A stretch of DNA of 64,000 nt, taken from Ryuthela nishihirai (lineage: Eukaryota; Arthropoda; Arachnida; Araneae; Heptathelidae). This document shows, in pieces, positions 56,672-64,000 of this stretch. The DNA is taken from NCBI GenBank assembly GCA_038380435.1, contig JAWZYU010000120.1, positions 620,001-684,000 of the forward strand, written 5' to 3'. The notes under the pieces were generated by a model. That model ran no database searches, was not told the DNA's origin, and was given only the letters and a program-made list of their open reading frames with translations. Position 1 is the first letter of the stretch, and every line of letters begins with the position of its first letter. The translations under genes were made by a program, and so were the position numbers.

Positions 56672-59600
56672 ATGGCTTCAGCCTTTAGTAGTGGGGGAAC
56701 GGGTCTTTGCCCCATGTCTGCGATTAGGGGGCTGTTTGATATTGTCGGCATTCCCTCTCTCAATAAACATAGTTTCTTTAAACATCGCACTAACCATTTT
56801 CTCTCCATAGGTAGTTGGAATGTGAGGACTCTGCACAGAGCTTTTTCTCTTGATGTCCTCACACAAGAATTCCACCGTTATAATTTAGATATTCTCGGCT
56901 TGGAAGAGACCAGAGAGAGATAAAGGTCAGATTCTTAAAAATAATCTTAAATTTCTCTTTTCAGGGAGGGACGACAATAAGCATCACCAATGCGTGGGTC
57001 TGCTTCTCAGCAGACACGCTAGTGATGCTCTTCTAGGATATGAGTGCATTAATGAAAGGTTTCTTACAGCAAAATTTCAGACAAGCATTAAAGACTTGAA
57101 TGTTATCTGCTGTTATGCCCCCACTGAGGATGCCGATGAGGATGAGAAGGATAGGTTTTATGAACAACTTCAGGATATTTTGAATTCTGTCAAGAAAGGA
57201 GATATTACCCTTGTTCTTGGTGACTTCAATGCCAAAGTTGGTACTGACTCTGACCTTTGGGGAGGAGTAATAGGCCCTCTTGTTATTGGTAGCTGCAATG
57301 GCAATGGGCAACGTCTCCTACAGGTAAGTAAACTCAATGGATTCAGAATAACTAACACTTATTACAAACACTGCGACATACATAAGTACACATGGGTTTC
57401 ACCTGATGGGCTGCATAAGAATATGATTGATTACATATTAATTAACAGCAAATGGGCTAGTTCTGTTAGGAATACCAGGGCATATAGGGGAGCTGAAATT
57501 GGATCTGATCATTACCTTGTTAAAAGTGTGTTGCAACTTAAACTTGAAAAGTGTTGTGCTAGGGGTAAAAAATTTACTTTTAATACTGAAGCTCTGAAAG
57601 ATCCAGTTATAGCGAAAGCTTACCATGATAGGTTACTTAGTCATTATGACAATCATGGTTTGCTTACTACTGAAGTTGAGGAAGAATGGGATCATTTTAA
57701 ACAGGCGTTTTTGGACACTAACAGTACTCTTTTAGGAAAAAAGGAGCAGAAGAGGCAAAATTATCTGAGTGATAAGGCACTTGAGCTGATTTCGGAAAGA
57801 AAGAACTGCAGGAATGCCCTTAATCAATACCCTACTAGTCCTAATAGAAAGCATTACAGAGACCTTAATAAACTTGTAAAGGATCAGTTAGCTGCTGATA
57901 AGAATCTTTGGCTTGATGGTTTGGCTGACAAAGCCGAGGAAGCAGTTAGACAGCACAACAGCAGAGAGCTATACCAGATAGTTAATGTTTTGTGTGGTAG
58001 AAAACGGACAGGCATACAAGGATTGAAGGATAAACAAGATAAGGTTATAGGAGGAGAGGATTGTGTCATGGCTAGGTGGGCTGAGCATTTCAGTGATGTT
58101 CTAAACAATGTAGTTAGTTCTACTCCCATTGTTTGCAATGATGATAGATGCATTGGTGGATTTAATGTTGGCCCTATAACACAATCTGAAGTTCTTTTGG
58201 CTGTTTCTAAACTTAAACTTCATAAATCCCCAGGGGTAGATGAAATTACTGCGGAAATGCTTAGAGCTGGGAATGTTTCGGTTACCACTTGGATGACTGA
58301 AATTCTGAATATCTTTTGTGATAAAGGCATGGTTCCTAAGGATTTTTGTGATAAAGGCATAGTCCCTATTTTCAAAAAAGGTGATCGCAGTTCTTGTGAT
58401 AACTATAGGGGTATCAGCCTACTCTCTGTTCCAGGTAAAGTTCTTTCCATGATTGTGCTTAATAGAATTAAGAATCTGGTTGACAGTCAATTGCGTGATG
58501 AGCAATGTGGATTCAGAAGTGGTAGGGGATGTGTGGATCAGATATTTTCACTTAGGCAGATTCTTGAGAAATGTTTAGAGTTTCAGAAACCTTTGGTTGC
58601 TAGCTTTGTTGATTTCAAAAAGGCTTTCGACTCTGTTGATCGTCATAATTTGTGGTTGATTGTGAGATGATATGGTATACCAGACAAGTATACGATATGA
58701 TCATAATTTCATAATGTTAACTAACATTATGAAAGCTCTCTATAATAACACTGAGTCGTGCGTGAGAGTTGGTAAGGCTTGTAGCAATTGGTTTAGCATT
58801 ACTTCTGGTGTTCGACAAGGGTGCATTTTATCTCCTTTTCTCTTTAGCTTGGTTATTAATTATGTTATGCGAAATTCACTTCAAGGGAAAGATTTTGGCC
58901 TTAAATGGGCTGGAGATACGAAAATTTCTGATTTAGATTATGCTGATGATTTAGCCCTTTTGGCAAATGATGTTGATGAGATGAACTCTTTCATTCGAGC
59001 TGTTGATGAGACTAGTAGGTTTGGTTATAAACAGTGAGAAAACTAAAGTGATGAAAATTGGTCAGGCAGGCTGTGATTCAGTTAATCTGAATGGTTGCAG
59101 TCTTGAGCAGGTGTCACAGTTTAATTATCTTGGGAGCTATGTAACAGATAATGGTGATGTGCGGCATGAGATTAACAGACGAATAGGGATTGCTGCCGGG
59201 ACTTTTAAGAACCTATGGAGAGTGTGGAAAAACAGGCGTATACACCTAAAGACTAAAATTAGTTTGGTTCTTTCTAGGGTTAGTTATGGTAGTGAAACTT
59301 GGACACTTTGTAAACAAGATAACAGGAAACTAGATGCTTTTGATTCCAGATGCTTACGCAGTATCTTGGGCATTAGGTGGTTCAACTTTGTAACTAATGA
59401 TGAAATTAGGTAAAGGAGTTTGCAACCTCCTTTAAGCAGCATATTGTGCAGAGAGAGACTCCGTTGGTTTGGCCATGTTGCCCGTATGAATAATTATAGA
59501 TTGGCGAATAGGGTTATGAACAGTGCGCCTAAAGGCCTCAGAAAGAAGGGGAGACCTAGGATGCGGTGGGCAGACAATGTCAAACAGGACCTTGTTAGAA

Positions 59601-59689
59601 TTGGTGTGCAGTGGCCAGATGCAGTAGATGTAGCTCAGGATAGACTTGCTTGGAGAACTAAATTGCACGGTCTGGTTGGACCTCCGTAG
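56672..59689 (+). pseudogene. LINE copy C endonuclease and reverse transcriptase
   Basis: 56672-56923 carries the endonuclease start (GSWNVRTLH). 56994-58670 is 558 codons with VICCYAPTEDADED, LVLGDFNAKVGTDSD, GSDHYLVKSVL (intact Asp-His), NYRGISLLSVPGKV and VASFVDFKKAFDSV, stopping at TGA 58668-58670 where copy A has Ser. A short inserted palindrome follows. 58672-59037 has GVRQGCILSP and DYADDLALLAND, and 59003-59413 and 59420-59689 complete the C-terminus (RWFGHVARM). Active-site residues of both enzymes are kept, but four or five breaks remain. Confidence 0.87.
58707..58734. repeat. Inserted 13-bp-arm palindrome inside the RT of copy C
   Basis: TTTCATAATGTTA and TAACATTATGAAA flank 2 nt. 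Copy A has no such sequence here (CAAGTTAGTTCACAAAATGAAAG in two lines reads straight on), so about 28 bp were added. Confidence 0.8.
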
Positions 59690-59695
59690 CCCATT

Positions 59696-60251
59696 CAAAA
59701 TTACCATAAATAACACTTTCTATGCAATTTGTTTTGCGAGCTATATAAGACAGAGTTGATGGTTTATCCAAATTAAACTTTATTATCTGATTAGAATCAA
59801 TAAGGCAGGTATGAAGCATGTGCCTACTGAGATAGGCACATGCTTCATACCTACTCATATAGAATAGCTCACCTCAAATTGTTGTTTTTGATGAATATGA
59901 CAAAGTACAGAAAAATGATCAAGCATGATTGTCATCATTGTGTGTGGTCCTACAGATTTCTGAGCCATAATTTGCAAATTATTGATAAGATGCTTGAATT
60001 ATGCCATTATAATGAAAGCAAAAAGTCATATCAACTATAAATAAGAGATTTATCATCAATTGTCATCTGGACGAAATAATGGATATGCTATATATCAATA
60101 AAATTTTCAAACTTAATTTCAAATGAATCTTTAAAAATTCCTTTGTGCAAGGGTTCTTATATTATGCCCAGGGATCCTTTAGGGTAAGTGGGGGGGGGGA
60201 AAGAAGGAAGGAGGACATTTGTCCTGGGCCTCAAACTTAGACACTCGCTAA
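59696..60251. other. Intergenic DNA between LINE copies C and D
   Basis: No gene recognised. It contains the hairpin at 59807-59852 and a G9 tract near 60190. Confidence 0.5.
59807..59852. repeat. Perfect hairpin, 19-bp arms, 8-nt loop
   Basis: AGGTATGAAGCATGTGCCT (59807-59825) and its complement (59834-59852) around ACTGAGAT. Not part of the LINE consensus. Confidence 0.88.
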
Positions 60252-60767
60252 TTTTTTAGCTATGCACCAATCCCCTGTGATGATGCATAGAACCAGCCAG
60301 GCATAGCACCTATTGTCCGACCCCCGCCATCTCGTGGTACAGACTGATAGTACCTTTCAAAAGAGATATTCTCTTGTGAAAGTGAACAGAAGGGGAGGGC
60401 TGCCAGATTAGTGTAGTCTACCGATCTAAACAACTATGGCTACTTTTGTTTTTTTTCCACCCTGCTGAGTAGTGGTCAACCACAGAGGGTTCTGGTGTTG
60501 ACCACATAAACCCACTGGACTAGACAGATATATGGCTGTGAGCTTCATTATGGATCTTGATTTTGATGCACTGGTGGGCATCTGTGGAGGGAAATCTTCC
60601 GCTGTGTTTTCTGTTTGTTTGTGGGTTGACAGCCCCAAGTGAATAGATTCACAGGATATGTTTATCAGCTGGTGGATAATCGTGAGCAAAAGTCATCGCA
60701 GGCACCTGAACTCTTTGCTTCTATTGGCATCGTGAAATTATATATTGGAGGAAGTCTTCCAGTGTAG

Positions 60768-63430
60768 ATGGCTTCAGCCTTTAGTGGTGGGGGAACGGGT
60801 CTTCGCTCCATGTCTGCGATTAGGGGGCTGATTGATATTGTCGGCATTCCCTCTCTCAATAAACATAGTCTCTTTAAACATCCCACTAACCATTTTCTCT
60901 CCAGAGGTAGTTTTAATGTGAGGACTCTGCACAGAGCTTTTTCTCTTGATGTCCTCACAGAAGAATTCCACCATTATAATTTAGATAATCTCGGCTTGCA
61001 AGAGACCAGATAGACAGAAAAAGGTCAGATTCTTAAAAATAATCTTAAATTTCTCTTTTCAGGGAGGGACGATAATAAGCTTCACCAAGGCGTGGGTCTG
61101 CTTCTCAGCAGACACGCTAGTGATGCTCTTCTAGGATATCAGTGCATTAATGAAAGGTTTCTTACAGCAAAATTTCAGAAAAACGTTAAAGACTTGAATG
61201 TTATCTGCTGTTATGATGCACTGAGGTTATGCACTGAGGATGCTGATGAGGATGAGAAGGTTGGGTTTTAAGGACAACTTCAGGATATTTTGGATTCTGT
61301 CAAGAAAGGAGATATTACCCTTGTTCTTGGTGACTTCATGCCAAAGTTGGTACTGACTCTGACCTTTAGGTAAAGTAATAGGAAATAGGTATAGTAAAAA
61401 AGTAATAGGCCCTTTTCGTATTGGTAGCTGCAATGGCAATGGGTAACGTCTCCTGCAGGTAAGTAAACTCAATGGATTCAGAATAACTAACACTTATTAC
61501 AAACACCGTGACATACATAAGCACACATGTGTTTCACCGGATGGGCTAAATGATTATATATTAATTAACAGCAAATGGGCTAGTTCTGTTAGTAATACCA
61601 GGTCATATCGGGTAGCTGAAATTGGATCTGACCATTATCTAGTTAAAAGTGTCTTGCAACTTAAACTTAAAAAGTGTTGTTCTAGGGTTAAAAATTTTAC
61701 CTTTAATACTGAAGCTCTGAAAGACCCAGTTATAGCCAAAGCTTACCATGATAGGTTACGTAGTCATTATGACAGTCATGGTATGCTTACTACTAAAGTT
61801 GAGGAAGAATGGGATCATTTTAAAGAGGCTTTTTGCACACTAACGTTACTCTCTTAGGAAAAAAAGAGTACTGTTAGTGCTGTAAGTGAAAAAAAGTACT
61901 GTAAGTGTTACTTAGAGAAAAAAGAGTACTGTAGCAGAAGAGGCAGAATATACAGAATATTAAAGGAGCAGAGGAGGCAGATATCCTCTTTTAGGAAAAA
62001 AGGAGCAGAGGAGACAGAATTATCTGAGTGATAAGGCACTTGAGCTTATTTCGGAAGGAAGGAACTGCAGGAATGTCCTTAGTAAATATCCTACTTGTTC
62101 TAATAGAAAGCATTACAGAGAACTTAATAAATGTGTAAAGGATCAGTTAGCTGCTGATAAGAATCTTTGGCTTGATGGCTTGGCTGAGAAAGCCGAGGAA
62201 GCAGTTAGACAGCAGAACAGCAGAGAGCTGTACCAGTTAGTTATTGTTTTGTCTGGTAGAAAAACGAACAGATATACAGGGATTAAAGGATAAAAAATGT
62301 AAGGTTATAGAAGGTGATGCATAGCATTTCAGTGATGTTCTAAACAATGTGGTTAGTTCCACTCCCATTGTTTGTAATAATGATAGATGCATTACTGGCT
62401 TTAATGTTGGTCCTATAACACAATCTGAAGTTATTTTGGTTATTTCTAAACTTAAACTTATAAATCCCAAGGGGTACATGAAATTGCTACAGAAATGCTT
62501 AGAGTTGGGAATGTTTCGGTTACCACTTGGATGACTGAAATTTTGAATATATTTTATGATAAAGGCATGGTTTCTAAGGATTATACCAGAGCTATTGTTA
62601 TCCCTATTTTCAAAAAAGGTGATCGCAGTGCTTGTGATAACTATAGGGGTATCAACCTACTCTCTGTTCCAGGTAAAGTTCTTTCCATGATTGTGCTTAA
62701 TAGAATTAAGAATCTGGTTGATGGACAATTGCGTGATGAGCAATGTGGATTCAGAAGTGGTAGGGGATATGTGGATCAGATATTTTCACTTAGGCAGATT
62801 TTAGAGTTTCAGAAACCTTTGGTTGCTAGCTTTATTGATTTCAAAAAGGCTTTTGACTCTGTTGATCGTCATAATTTGATGATGATTGGTTTAGCATTAC
62901 TTCTGGTGTTCGACAAAGGTGCATTTTTTCTCCTTTTCTCTTTAGCTTGGTTATTGATCATGTTGTGCAAAATTTCACTTCAAGGGAAAGATTTTGGCCC
63001 TAAATGGAATGGAGATACGAAACTTTTTGATTTAGATTATGCTGATGATTTAGCCCTTTTGGCAAATGTTGTTGATGAGATGAACTGTTTCATTCGAGCT
63101 GTTCATGAAACTGGTAGTAGTGTACGTTTGGTTATAAACAAAGAGAGAACTAAAATGATGAAAATTGGTCAGGCAGGCTGTGATTCAATTAATCTGAATG
63201 TTTGCAGTCTTGAGCAGGTGTCACAGTGTAATTATCTTAGGAGCTATGTGTGCGGCATGAGATTAGCATTATTAAGTGATGTGTGGCATGAGATTAACTG
63301 ACGAATTGGGATTGCTGCCGGGACTTTTAAGAATCTATGGAGAGTGTGGAGAAATAGGCGTATACACCTAAAGACTAAAATTAGACAGTATAATAGTTTG
63401 GTTCTTTCTAGGGTTAGTTATGGTAGTGAA
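60768..63430 (+). pseudogene. LINE copy D endonuclease and reverse transcriptase remnants
   Basis: 60768-61013 holds the endonuclease start (FNVRTLHRAF, GLQETR). The LGDF block near 61330 is frame-shifted. 61654-61857 covers the linker. At about 61857-62010 local repeats of AGTACTGTAAGTG and GAGCAGAGGAGGCAGA disrupt the frame. 62495-63301 is the longest RT piece, with NYRGINLLSVPGKV, FIDFKKAFDSV and LDYADDLALLANV, but it lacks about 35 codons after palm A. Not functional. Confidence 0.82.
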
Positions 63431-63451
63431 ACTGATGATGATAATCACTAA

Positions 63452-64000
<549 letters not shown>

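Larger units (their letters stand above)
56351..59695 (+). mobile_element. RTE-like LINE, copy C
   Basis: Plus-strand copy, missing about 200 bp of the 5' UTR compared with copy A and starting through a palindrome. It runs to GTTGGACCTCCGTAGCCCAT near 59695 and lacks the microsatellite tail. It has the longest intact LINE frame of the window. Confidence 0.88.

Overview
The window is eukaryotic, almost certainly invertebrate, nuclear DNA. There are no bacterial operons. It is AT-rich and repeat-laden, with tRNA-derived SINE copies, several decayed RTE/BovB-type LINEs, a Tigger/pogo DNA transposon, a satellite array and many palindromes. The species cannot be named from the sequence. I found no ordinary host protein-coding gene.

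Positions 1-11600 hold most of a Polinton/Maverick element of the adintovirus-like kind: an integrated relic encoding capsid proteins and a protein-primed type DNA polymerase B. PolB lies on the + strand and is cut by the left window edge. The other genes form a head-to-tail, mostly overlapping chain on the - strand. Read from right to left it is: two uncharacterised genes, a PC4-like remnant, a retrovirus-like integrase with chromodomain, penton-like minor capsid, a pVI stub, hexon-like major capsid, adenain-like protease, packaging ATPase, pX-like core protein and one small protein. The element ends at 11.18-11.60 kb in a G-rich terminal repeat. The genes show an internal polymerase deletion that removes the Exo I motif, a capsid-region deletion, two integrase nonsense codons, and four one-base frame changes that all fall in short C-runs. 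The C-run breaks may be sequencing errors; the deletions and nonsense codons are probably real decay.

Positions 11.6-23 kb are a graveyard of SINE pieces, a LINE copy (14.92-18.53 kb) and a degraded LINE ORF1 with zinc knuckles (21.6-22.4 kb). Positions 23.6-30.9 kb are a satellite of about 0.39 kb monomers interrupted by a Tigger-like transposon (26.6-28.8 kb). At 30.9-32.3 kb a diverged, inverted relative of the 11.2-11.6 kb terminal repeat appears, apparently an orphan end of a second viral element.

Positions 34.58-40.92 kb form one giant inverted repeat (arms 2.8 and 3.5 kb, 13-nt centre). From 40.92 to 56.35 kb there are three tandem units with a 5,715-bp period, each a minus-strand LINE plus a spacer. 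They are followed by two plus-strand LINE copies (56.35-59.70 and 60.25-63.57 kb), the last ending in a long GAT/ATG microsatellite. Perfect short-loop hairpins recur throughout and suggest repeated template-switch inversion, or in part an assembly artefact.
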